Part shown: one piece after another, positions 7,839 to 14,383 of the stretch
Layout: each line of letters begins with the position of its first letter
How positions within the stretch are numbered: the stretch's first letter is position 1
DNA from: Gemmatimonadota bacterium
Lineage (GTDB): Bacteria > Gemmatimonadota > Gemmatimonadetes > Gemmatimonadales > GWC2-71-9
Assembly (NCBI GenBank): GCA_003223395.1
Contig: QHUZ01000051.1
Coordinates: 1 to 38,221 of the forward strand
DNA: 38,221 bases
Direction: 5' to 3'
The notes under the pieces: model-generated
What the model saw: only the letters and a program-made list of their open reading frames with translations
What the model was told of the DNA's origin: nothing
The model's database searches: none
Translations under genes and position numbers: made by a program

Positions 7839-8115
7839 CCTTGGCCATCATTTGCGCGAAGGCGGCGTCGAGATCGATGTGCTGCGAGTTGGCAACGCAG
7901 ATCACGATGAAGAGAATGTCCGCCAGCTCCATCGGAATCGATCCGGGCGGTTCGTCCGGCTTCTTCGGCTTGGGTCCAAATTGATGATTGACTTCGCGGG
8001 CCAACTCCCCGACTTCCTCGGCCAGGCGCGCCACGTTCGCGAGCGGCGAGAAATAGCCCTGCTCGAACTGGCCGACCCACTGGTCGACCGCTTGTTGCGC
8101 CTCACGAAAGCTCAT
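7795..8115 (-). CDS. MazG-like nucleotide pyrophosphohydrolase
   Basis: Members hydrolyse (d)NTPs to the monophosphate and PPi, often as house-cleaning enzymes. The 106-residue protein is the single-domain MazG-like type. Metal-binding residues are in place: Glu33, Glu34 and Glu37 (LAEEVGELAREVN), then Glu63 and Asp66 (MELADILF), giving the EExxE...ExxD arrangement. The N-terminus (FREAQQAVDQWV, then YFSPLANVARL) is typical, supporting the ATG at 8115. That ATG overlaps the divergent DUF1015 start codon by two bases (CATG), so the two genes share no intergenic DNA. The stop lies inside the rsgA 3' end. The exact substrate is unknown. Confidence 0.88.
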   Translation of the reverse strand: MSFREAQQAVDQWVGQFEQGYFSPLANVARLAEEVGELAREVNHQFGPKPKKPDEPPGSIPMELADILFIVICVANSQHIDLDAAFAQMMAKVTSRDAGRWTRKAR

Positions 8116-9355
8116 GTCTGACCTCGTCGCGCCTTTCAGGGGTGAGCGGTACGCCGCCGCCGAGCGCCTCAGCGCGCTGATCGCGCCGCCCTATGACGTC
8201 ATCGATCAGGCGGAGCGGGCGCGGTACGCGGCGCTCGCCGCAGAGAATATCGTGCACGTCATGTTGCCGGAAGCGCCGCCCGCCCCGCCGGGCGGTCCGG
8301 ACGACGATCGCTACCGCCTCGCTGCCGAACGCCTGGCTACCTGGCGTCGCACCGGCGTACTGCGGCGCGACCCTCAACCAGTGCTCTATGTGCTCGCGCA
8401 GGACTTCACGTTACCGACGGGTGAGCGCCTCACGCGGCGCGGCGTCTTCGCCGCGGTCGCCGCGGAAGGCTACGAGCCGCGCCGCATTCGGCCGCACGAG
8501 CGGACGCACGCCGGGCCCAAGGCCGATCGCCTGGCGCTGATGCGCGCGACCGCGACGAACATCGAATCGATCTTCGTGCTCGCGCCCGATCGTGACCGCG
8601 CGCTCGCGAATGCCGTGGCGAATGTTTCGGAGGGAAAGCCGGATGCGACGGCCGAGCTGAACGGGGTGGGTATCCGTCTCTGGATCGTTCATGCCCCTTC
8701 CCCCTTCCCCCTTCCCCCGTCCCCGCTTTACATAGCCGACGGCCATCACCGCTACGAAACGGCGAGCGCGTATGCGCTCGAGAATCCTGCCGCCGATCGC
8801 GTCCTCGCGTTGATCGTGTCAGCGCAGGATCCCGGACTCGCGGTGCTGCCGACCCATCGGGTGATCTTTGGAACGGGGCGGGAGCTGGATCGGATGCTGC
8901 CGCGGTGGCGCGAATGGTTCGACGTGCTGCCCCTCGCGTCAGGCCGTGATCCGGTGGCGACGCTGGCGTCCCTCGGCCAGGGCCGCACGGCGTGTCTCGT
9001 GGCCGACCGCTCGCGCATCCTGACGCTCCTGCTCAAGCCCGGCGTGTTGCCCGACCGCTTGCCCAGCCTCGCGCAGAGCGCCGCGGTGCGCGATCTCGAT
9101 GTCGCCCGGATCGAGTCGCTGGTCGTGAAGGAGATTCTTGGCGCCGGCATGTCGACGCCCATCGTGCGCTACGTGGCGGACGCGAAAGAAGCGTTGGAGA
9201 TGGTCCAGCATGGCGGCGCGGCGATGGCGGTCCTGCTCAACCCGACGAAGGTCGAACAAGTCTTCGCGGTGGCTGACGCCGGCGACGTGATGCCGCCGAA
9301 GTCGACGTACTTCGTTCCGAAGGTACCGAGCGGCCTAGTCCTGCGGTCCGTGTAG
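8114..9355 (+). CDS. DUF1015 family protein
   Basis: The family has no assigned biochemical activity that I know of. The 413-residue protein starts with the typical PF-x-G-x-x-Y...APPYDVI segment, which fixes the ATG at 8114, and carries the hallmark IADGHHRYETA near residue 206, followed by the family's C-terminal half (THRVIFG, then PPKSTYFVPKVPSGLV at the end). Just before IADGHHRY, a run of four 7-bp repeats (8694-8721) is inserted in frame and encodes a Pro-rich loop, PSPFPLPPSPL. The gene starts inside the divergent MazG-like gene by two bases. It is followed by octamer repeats, starting at its own stop codon. Confidence 0.88.
   Translation: MSDLVAPFRGERYAAAERLSALIAPPYDVIDQAERARYAALAAENIVHVMLPEAPPAPPGGPDDDRYRLAAERLATWRRTGVLRRDPQPVLYVLAQDFTLPTGERLTRRGVFAAVAAEGYEPRRIRPHERTHAGPKADRLALMRATATNIESIFVLAPDRDRALANAVANVSEGKPDATAELNGVGIRLWIVHAPSPFPLPPSPLYIADGHHRYETASAYALENPAADRVLALIVSAQDPGLAVLPTHRVIFGTGRELDRMLPRWREWFDVLPLASGRDPVATLASLGQGRTACLVADRSRILTLLLKPGVLPDRLPSLAQSAAVRDLDVARIESLVVKEILGAGMSTPIVRYVADAKEALEMVQHGGAAMAVLLNPTKVEQVFAVADAGDVMPPKSTYFVPKVPSGLVLRSV
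8694..8721. repeat. 7-bp tandem repeat (CCCCTTC x4) inside the DUF1015 gene
   Basis: Three perfect CCCCTTC units at 8694-8700, 8701-8707 and 8708-8714 are followed by one variant, CCCCGTC, at 8715-8721. The run is in frame and encodes Pro/Ser/Phe/Leu, just before the conserved IADGHHRY motif. Heptamer arrays of this sort resemble the short tandem repeats (STRR) of cyanobacteria. Here they may expand or contract by slippage, though any change that is not a multiple of three units would shift the frame. Confidence 0.85.
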
Positions 9356-9390
9356 GTCGGACGGTCGGACTGTCGGACGGTTGGACGGTC
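9355..9390. repeat. 8-bp tandem repeat (GGTCGGAC) left of the DJ-1/PfpI gene
   Basis: Four and a half units with an 8-bp period: GGTCGGAC (9355-9362), GGTCGGAC, TGTCGGAC, GGTTGGAC, then GGTC. The 15 bases GTCGGACGGTCGGAC at 9356-9370 are repeated exactly, in inverted orientation, at 9946-9960 on the other side of the DJ-1 gene. The GTCGGAC core is nearly palindromic (GTC-G-GAC). Confidence 0.85.
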
Positions 9391-9405
9391 AATACTGGAG
9401 GTTTT

Positions 9406-9936
9406 ATGTCGCTGCAGGGGAAACGAATTCTCTTTCTGGCAGGCCCTCTATACGAAGATCTTGAGCTATGGTATCCGAAGATCCGACTTGAGGAGGAGGC
9501 TGCGACGACAGTCGTCGCAGGAATTGGTGAGAAGACGTATCAGGGTAAACGAGGATATCCGGTGACTGTCGATTCCCAGGTTGACCAAATTGAGTCTGCA
9601 GATTTTGACGGACTCGTCATTCCGGGAGGCTTCGCCCCGGATCAGCTTCGTCGCTTTGACAAAGTCCTGCAGCTAACTCGAGAGATATACCAAGCGGGCA
9701 AACCTGTCGCATTCATATGTCATGCTGGTTGGGTACCGATCTCCGCGAAGATTCTGAAGGGAAAACGAGCGACCAGCGTTCGTGCCATCAAGGACGACAT
9801 GGAAAACGCTGGGGTGCTGTGGGAAGACAGTGCCGTCGTAGTTGATGGCAATCTTATTTCCTCCCGGACACCGGCTGATTTGCCGCAATTCTGTCGCGCC
9901 TTGATTCAGGCGCTCGAGCGCGGTCCTGAAGACTGA
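9406..9936 (+). CDS. DJ-1/PfpI family protein (low-GC, probably acquired)
   Basis: Members include PfpI-type proteases/chaperones and deglycases that repair glyoxal-damaged proteins or DNA; which applies here is unclear. The 176-residue protein has the nucleophile elbow FICHAGW (Cys105, His106), an upstream acidic residue Glu17 in LYEDLE that pairs with the Cys in this family, and the VIPGGFAPDQLRR and GVLWEDSAVVVDGNLISSRTPADLPQF segments of the PfpI branch. Shine-Dalgarno GGAGG at 9397-9401 lies 4 nt before ATG. Base use is unlike all neighbours: four 60-base lines counted inside the gene (9421-9600 and 9661-9720) give about 49% G+C, against about 73% for a line of the preceding gene. It is flanked on both sides by inverted GGTCGGAC octamers, which suggests lateral arrival. 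Confidence 0.93.
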   Translation: MSLQGKRILFLAGPLYEDLELWYPKIRLEEEAATTVVAGIGEKTYQGKRGYPVTVDSQVDQIESADFDGLVIPGGFAPDQLRRFDKVLQLTREIYQAGKPVAFICHAGWVPISAKILKGKRATSVRAIKDDMENAGVLWEDSAVVVDGNLISSRTPADLPQFCRALIQALERGPED

Positions 9937-9945
9937 CGCTAGGCT

Positions 9946-9960
9946 GTCCGACCGTCCGAC
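9946..9960. repeat. 8-bp tandem repeat (GTCCGACC), inverted copy right of the DJ-1/PfpI gene
   Basis: The 15 bases GTCCGACCGTCCGAC are the exact reverse complement of 9356-9370. They begin 9 bp after the DJ-1/PfpI stop codon. The two blocks therefore bracket that gene as an inverted pair about 575 bp apart. Confidence 0.8.
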
Positions 9961-9965
9961 GCTCC

Positions 9966-9971
9966 TATAGT
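9966..9971 (+). promoter_or_regulatory. Possible -10 box for the 85-aa gene
   Basis: TATAGT lies 9 nt before the ATG at 9981 and directly after the octamer block. No Shine-Dalgarno sequence is seen before this ATG, so a nearly leaderless transcript from this box is plausible. No convincing -35 box is visible. Confidence 0.35.
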
Positions 9972-9980
9972 TTGTGCGCA

Positions 9981-10238
9981 ATGAGTCCACGGCCGAGACA
10001 ACAGATTCTTGAAAATCTCGATTCGGTGTATCGAGAGGCTTACGAACGTGCGAAGGCGGCGAAAGACGATCGCCGGATGGCGGATCTCGATGCCGCCTAT
10101 CAGCGTGAACAACTCCTGCTCGAAGTCCTCCTCGATATTCGCGACGGATTGCGCGCTCCCGCGCCCCCCAAACCGGAAGCGACGAGCAACCCGATCGCTG
10201 CCCTGGACACCATTCGCCGGATCACCAAGCTCCGCTAG
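9981..10238 (+). CDS. Small conserved-looking helical protein of unknown function (85 aa)
   Basis: I do not recognise a named family. The 85-residue protein is charged and mostly helical (ILENLDSVYREAYERAKAAKD, then DAAYQREQLLLEVLLDIRDGL), ending in a Pro-rich linker and IAALDTIRRITKLR. There is no signal peptide or membrane span. Codon use is that of the host (GC-rich third positions), unlike the DJ-1 gene just upstream. ATG 9981 is preferred over the TTG at 9972. Its stop codon TAG forms part of the AGGAGG used by the next gene, so the two are probably co-transcribed. Confidence 0.65.
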   Translation: MSPRPRQQILENLDSVYREAYERAKAAKDDRRMADLDAAYQREQLLLEVLLDIRDGLRAPAPPKPEATSNPIAALDTIRRITKLR

Positions 10239-10241
10239 GAG

Positions 10242-10269
10242 GTGCGTCGTGCGTGGTACGTGGTGCGTA
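10242..10269. repeat. 7-bp tandem repeat (GTGCGTN x4) across the amidohydrolase start
   Basis: Four units, GTGCGTC, GTGCGTG, GTACGTG and GTGCGTA, run from the last base of the Shine-Dalgarno through the GTG start codon into the signal-peptide n-region. Slippage here would alter the RBS-to-start spacing or the N-terminus; the second unit itself supplies the GTG start. Confidence 0.7.
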
Positions 10270-11880
10270 GTCACGCTGGCCCTGCTTGCCGCCTGCGGTT
10301 CCACAGCGGACATCGTCATCCAGGGTGGTCCGGTCTGGACTGGTCTCTCGACGGGGCGCGGCCAGCCCGGCGCGGTCGCGATTGCGGCCGGCAAAATCCT
10401 CGCCGTCGGCGATTCTGCACAGATGGCGCGCTACGTCGGCTCCAAGACGGAGGTCCTGCGTGCCAACGGCGGGCTCATCATGCCGGGATTCGTCGATGGC
10501 CACACCCATTTCATCAGCGGGGGCTTTCAGCTCGCGTCGGTGGATCTGCGCGACGCCGCGACACCACAAGAGTTCGTGCGACGCCTGAAAGCGTACGCCG
10601 CGCATCTCAAGCCGGGCGAATGGATTCTCGGCGGCGATTGGGATCACACGTTGTGGCCGGGGGCGCCGTTGCCGCGTCACGAGTGGATCGATTCGGTCAC
10701 GCCGAACAATCCGGTCTTCGTCGATCGACTCGACGGACACATGGCCCTCGCGAACGCCGCGGCGATGCGCGCCGCCGGTGTCATGGACGCGACCCCGGCG
10801 CCTTTTGGCGGCGAGATCACAAGCGGAGGAGTCTTCAAGGACAACGCCGAGGGTCTGATCCAGGCCGCCATACCGGATCCGTCGCCCGAGCAGCAGGACT
10901 CCGCGTTGGCACGCGCCCTGACGCACGCGGCGTCGCTTGGCCTCACCGCGACCGCGAACATGTCGGCCTCATGGGCGAACTTCGCCGCCTACAAACGCAT
11001 GGAGCGCGCTGGCCGGATGACCCTGCGGGTCTTCCTATACCTGCCGCTCGATGACTGGCGGACCGTCGCCGACACGGTCGCCCGCAACGGCGCCGGCGAC
11101 GATTGGGTCCGCATCGGTGGCCTCAAAGGCTACATGGACGGATCGGCCGGATCACGCACGGCGTATTTTTTCGACCCGTTCTCCGACTCGGCCGGCTACT
11201 ACGGCTTGATGCGCCAGCCCGAATCAGAAATGCGCGCCTGGGTCGGGGCGGGTGACTCGGCCGGCCTTCAAATCGCCGTGCACGCGATCGGCGACCGTGC
11301 CAACGCCATCATTCTGGCGATCTACGACAGCGTTGCGCGCGTACACGGCAGGCGCGACCGGCGCTTCCGCGTCGAGCACGCGCAGCATCTGCGGCCGCAG
11401 GAGATTCCGCTGTTCGGTGCCCGCCGCGTGGTGCCGTCGATGCAGCCCTATCACGCCATCGATGATGGCCGTTGGGTCGAGCAGCGCATCGGACCCCAGC
11501 GCATCAAGACGACCTATGCCTTCCGCACCTTGCTCGACACGGAGGCGCCCCTCGCCTTCGGCTCGGACTGGACCGTCGCACCGCTCGACCCCATGCTCGG
11601 CGTGTACGCCGCGGTCACACGCCGCACCTTGGACGGCAAGAATCCTGGTGGCTGGGTGCCTGAGCAAAAGATCAGCGTGGGAGAGGCGCTGCGTGCCTAC
11701 ACCTACGGCAATGCCTGGGCCACGTTCAACGAGCAGAAATGGGGAACGCTGGCGCCGGGGCGGTTCGCGGATGTCGTGGTGCTCGATCGCGATCCGTTTG
11801 GCGTGCCAGCCGAATCGCTCGGCACCATCAAGCCACGGTTCACGATAGTCGGCGGGAAAGTCGTGTATCGGAGACCGTAG
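10249..11880 (+). CDS. Lipoprotein amidohydrolase (YtcJ-like amidohydrolase family 3)
   Basis: Metal-dependent hydrolase of the amidohydrolase superfamily; the substrate cannot be told from sequence. The 543-residue protein starts at GTG 10249, six bases after AGGAGG (10237-10242), giving MRGTWCVVTLALLAACGS, a lipoprotein signal with LAAC lipobox, so it is likely anchored outside the inner membrane. A longer frame back to 10009 overlaps the preceding gene and is rejected. Visible signatures: GFVDGHTHFISGG (metal-binding HxH), LGGDWDHTLWPG, the GGLKGYMDGSAGSRTAYF segment carrying the barrel Lys, IAVHAIGDRAN (His), FRVEHAQHL (His) and FGSDWTVAPLDPMLG (Asp). The C-terminus PGRFADVVVLDRDPF is typical of the superfamily. 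Identity at family level is firm. Confidence 0.92.
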   Translation: MRGTWCVVTLALLAACGSTADIVIQGGPVWTGLSTGRGQPGAVAIAAGKILAVGDSAQMARYVGSKTEVLRANGGLIMPGFVDGHTHFISGGFQLASVDLRDAATPQEFVRRLKAYAAHLKPGEWILGGDWDHTLWPGAPLPRHEWIDSVTPNNPVFVDRLDGHMALANAAAMRAAGVMDATPAPFGGEITSGGVFKDNAEGLIQAAIPDPSPEQQDSALARALTHAASLGLTATANMSASWANFAAYKRMERAGRMTLRVFLYLPLDDWRTVADTVARNGAGDDWVRIGGLKGYMDGSAGSRTAYFFDPFSDSAGYYGLMRQPESEMRAWVGAGDSAGLQIAVHAIGDRANAIILAIYDSVARVHGRRDRRFRVEHAQHLRPQEIPLFGARRVVPSMQPYHAIDDGRWVEQRIGPQRIKTTYAFRTLLDTEAPLAFGSDWTVAPLDPMLGVYAAVTRRTLDGKNPGGWVPEQKISVGEALRAYTYGNAWATFNEQKWGTLAPGRFADVVVLDRDPFGVPAESLGTIKPRFTIVGGKVVYRRP

Positions 11881-11897
11881 TGAGCGCGTGTCGCTCG

Positions 11898-12210
11898 TCA
11901 CCCCGAGTACTTGAATCCGGCGTCCTGGAGCGTCAGCGGCTTCCCCTCGTGCTCCACGCCTGCCGCTACGACTTCGCCGAGCACCAGGGTGTGATCGCCT
12001 GACGGGAGCGTGGCCACGACGCGGCACTCGACCCAGCCCAGACAGTCTCCGATCACCGGCGCACCGGCCACGGGCCATGGGCGGATCGAACGCTGCCTGC
12101 ATGACCCAGTTGGCCGTCATCCCATGGTCCTCGCCGCCCGCGGCGACGGTGACGACGTAGAGCCCATAGGGGAAGTGGCGCAGGATGGTCTTCTTAGCGG
12201 CTTCGTCCAT
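11898..12210 (-). pseudogene. Broken flavin reductase-like gene (internal out-of-frame deletion)
   Basis: Starting at ATG 12210 the first ~45 residues read as the N-terminus of a flavin reductase-like FMN-binding protein (KKTILRHFPYGLYVVTV, then TANWVMQAAFDPPM). Near 12075 this frame turns into Arg-rich nonsense, while another frame then reads VAGAPVIGDCLGWVECRVV, LPSGDHTLVLGEVVAAGV and LTLQDAGFKYSG, ending at TGA 11898-11900. These are the matching C-terminal blocks of the same family. About 100 residues remain of a usual ~155-160, so roughly 55 codons of the FMN-binding centre are missing and the frame is shifted. A single sequencing error cannot explain this; a true deletion or a misassembly can. 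It faces the amidohydrolase end and starts 34 bp from the divergent E1 gene. Confidence 0.82.
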
Positions 12211-12237
12211 GACTGAAGTGAGAATCTAGGCTATTTT
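12209..12237 (+). promoter_or_regulatory. Putative promoter giving a leaderless E1 transcript
   Basis: TATTTT (12232-12237) lies 7 nt before the ATG at 12245, with ATGACT (12209-12214; 4 of 6 matches to TTGACA) 17 bp further upstream. No Shine-Dalgarno precedes the ATG. A -10 box this close to the start codon is the layout of leaderless genes. Inferred, not proven. Confidence 0.45.
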
Positions 12238-12244
12238 CCAACCT

Positions 12245-14383
12245 ATGGCATCACGTTCCCGCGCGCCCGCTGCGGCCGTCCGACCGGCGAAAGCATCGAC
12301 GGCGCTCTCCAAGGCCGATCTGCTCGATATGTACCGGCTGATCTTCCTGTCGCGGCGCATCGACGACAAGGAGATCCAGCTCAAGCGCCAAAACAAGATC
12401 TTTTTTCAGATTTCGGGCGCGGGTCACGAAGCCGTGCTCGTGGCCGCAGGCAAGGCGCTGCGGCCGGCGTACGACTGGTTCTATCCCTACTACCGCGACC
12501 GCGCGCTCGCCCTGACGCTCGGCATGACGCCCACGGAAATGCTGCTTGCCGGGGTGGGAGCCGCCGACGACCCGAACTCCGGTGGCCGGCAAATGCCCTC
12601 CCACTGGGGCCACAAGCAGCTGAACATCGTCAGCCAATCGAGCCCGACGGGAACACAGTTCCTCCAGGCCGTGGGCTGCGCCGAAGCCTGGCTCCGCTAT
12701 TCCCGAATCGAGAATCTGAAGGACAAGCCGATCCAGGGGGACGAGGTCGTCTACGTCTCCGCCGGTGATGGCACCACGAGTGAAGGCGAATGGTGGGAGG
12801 CCATGAACAGCGCCAGCAACCTCAAGCTGCCGGTGCTCTTCCTGATCGAGGACAACAAGTACGCCATCTCGGTGCCGATCGAGGTGCAGACAGCCGGTGG
12901 GTCGGTGTCGAAGCTCGTCGCGAACTTCCCCAACCTGTTGATCGAGGAAGTCGATGGCTGCGACCCGATCGCCTCGTATGCGGCGCTGACCCGCGCCGCG
13001 GAGTGGTGCCGCCATCGCAAGGGGCCCGCGCTCGTCCACGCCCACGTGATACGGCCGTACTCGCACTCACTCTCGGACGACGAAATCCTCTACAAGCCAC
13101 CCCGCGAGCGTGAAGAAGAAGCCAAACGTGACGCCGTGACCGCCTTCCCGAAGCGACTCATCGACGAGGGCGTTGCGACCGAGGCCGAGATCGAAGCGAT
13201 CAAGGCGCAAGTCGAAGAAGAAATCCAGGTGGCCACCGACATGGCGCTCGCCTCGCCGCAACCCAAACCCGAGACAGCGCTCCAGTGGGTGTATTCGCCC
13301 GACGTCGATCCGACGTCGGAGCAGTTCGACACCGAGGACGATCCGCATTTCACGGGCGAGCCGACGACCATGGTCGATCTGCTCAATGCCTGCATGAAGG
13401 ACGAGATGACCCGCGATCCCCGCATTCTCGTCTTCGGAGAAGACGTCGCCGATGTCAGCCGTGAGCAGTATCTGAAGGAAGTCAAAGGTAAGGGCGGTGT
13501 CTTCAAGGTCACCTGGGGCCTGCAGCGCCAGTTCGGCAGCGACCGCGTGTACAACTCGCCCCTGGCCGAAGCAAACATCATTGGCCGAGCCGTCGGACTT
13601 GCGACCAGGGGCCTCAAGCCCGTCGTGGAGATCCAGTTCTTCGACTACATCTGGCCGGCCTATCATCAGCTCCGCAACGAGCTCGCGACCATACGCTGGC
13701 GGTCCGCCAATGCGTTCAGCGCGCCGGTCGTGGTGCGCGTGACGTACGGCGGGTATCTGAAGGGTGGGTCCGTCTATCATTCGCAGACGGGGGCTGTGGT
13801 ATTCACGTCGGTCCCGGGGCTACGCGTGATTTGTCCATCCACGGCCCTCGATGCCAACGGGCTGCTGCGCACGGCCATCCGCTCCGACGATCCCGTCATC
13901 TTCCTCGAACACAAACACCTCTACCGCCAGACCTACAACAAAGCCCCGAATCCCGGCCCGAACTTCATGATTCCGTTCGGGAAAGCGAAGGTCGTGCGGG
14001 AAGGGACGGCCCTGACCGTCGTGACGTACGGCGCCGTCGTGCAGCGCACACTCGTCGCTGCCAAGGAGCTCGAGGAGAAGGACCGCGTCAGTGTGGAAGT
14101 GATCGATCTGCGGTCGCTGTCGCCGGTGGACTGGGAGACGATCGAGGCGTCGATTCGGAAGACGAACAAAGTGATCGTCGCGTACGAAGACGCGTTCTCA
14201 TGGGGCTATGGCGCCGAGATCGCGGCCGGGATCGCCGATCGCTGCTTCCCCTGGCTCGACGCGCCGGTGAAGCGCGTCGCCTCGACCGACACGTTCGTTG
14301 GGTATGCGCCCAACCTCGAGGACTACATCCTTCCACAAGTGGAGGACCTCGCGCAGGCAATGCGCGAGCTGCATGCGTTCTAG
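12245..14383 (+). CDS. 2-oxoacid dehydrogenase E1, fused alpha and beta subunits
   Basis: Thiamine-diphosphate enzyme that decarboxylates a 2-oxoacid (pyruvate or, more likely by resemblance, branched-chain 2-oxoacids) and transfers the acyl group to an E2 lipoyl domain. The 712 residues cover both subunits: the alpha half has the ThDP/Mg site GDGTTSEGE (174-182) followed by [10 protein letters not shown] and the [14 protein letters not shown] phosphorylation-loop-like segment; the beta half begins near residue 375 ([18 protein letters not shown]) with [36 protein letters not shown] and [10 protein letters not shown] short linker ([20 protein letters not shown]) joins them. No E2 or E3 gene is next to it. 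It probably starts without a leader. The stop lies inside the next gene by 11 bp. Family is firm; the substrate is open. Confidence 0.92.
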   Translation: MASRSRAPAAAVRPAKASTALSKADLLDMYRLIFLSRRIDDKEIQLKRQNKIFFQISGAGHEAVLVAAGKALRPAYDWFYPYYRDRALALTLGMTPTEMLLAGVGAADDPNSGGRQMPSHWGHKQLNIVSQSSPTGTQFLQAVGCAEAWLRYSRIENLKDKPIQGDEVVYVSAGDGTTSEGEWWEAMNSASNLKLPVLFLIEDNKYAISVPIEVQTAGGSVSKLVANFPNLLIEEVDGCDPIASYAALTRAAEWCRHRKGPALVHAHVIRPYSHSLSDDEILYKPPREREEEAKRDAVTAFPKRLIDEGVATEAEIEAIKAQVEEEIQVATDMALASPQPKPETALQWVYSPDVDPTSEQFDTEDDPHFTGEPTTMVDLLNACMKDEMTRDPRILVFGEDVADVSREQYLKEVKGKGGVFKVTWGLQRQFGSDRVYNSPLAEANIIGRAVGLATRGLKPVVEIQFFDYIWPAYHQLRNELATIRWRSANAFSAPVVVRVTYGGYLKGGSVYHSQTGAVVFTSVPGLRVICPSTALDANGLLRTAIRSDDPVIFLEHKHLYRQTYNKAPNPGPNFMIPFGKAKVVREGTALTVVTYGAVVQRTLVAAKELEEKDRVSVEVIDLRSLSPVDWETIEASIRKTNKVIVAYEDAFSWGYGAEIAAGIADRCFPWLDAPVKRVASTDTFVGYAPNLEDYILPQVEDLAQAMRELHAF

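Noticed and set aside
9355-9960. Insertion sequence around the DJ-1/PfpI gene
   Set aside because: No transposase frame and no clear target-site duplication; the flanks are tandem octamers rather than defined IS ends. Kept only as a possible cassette.
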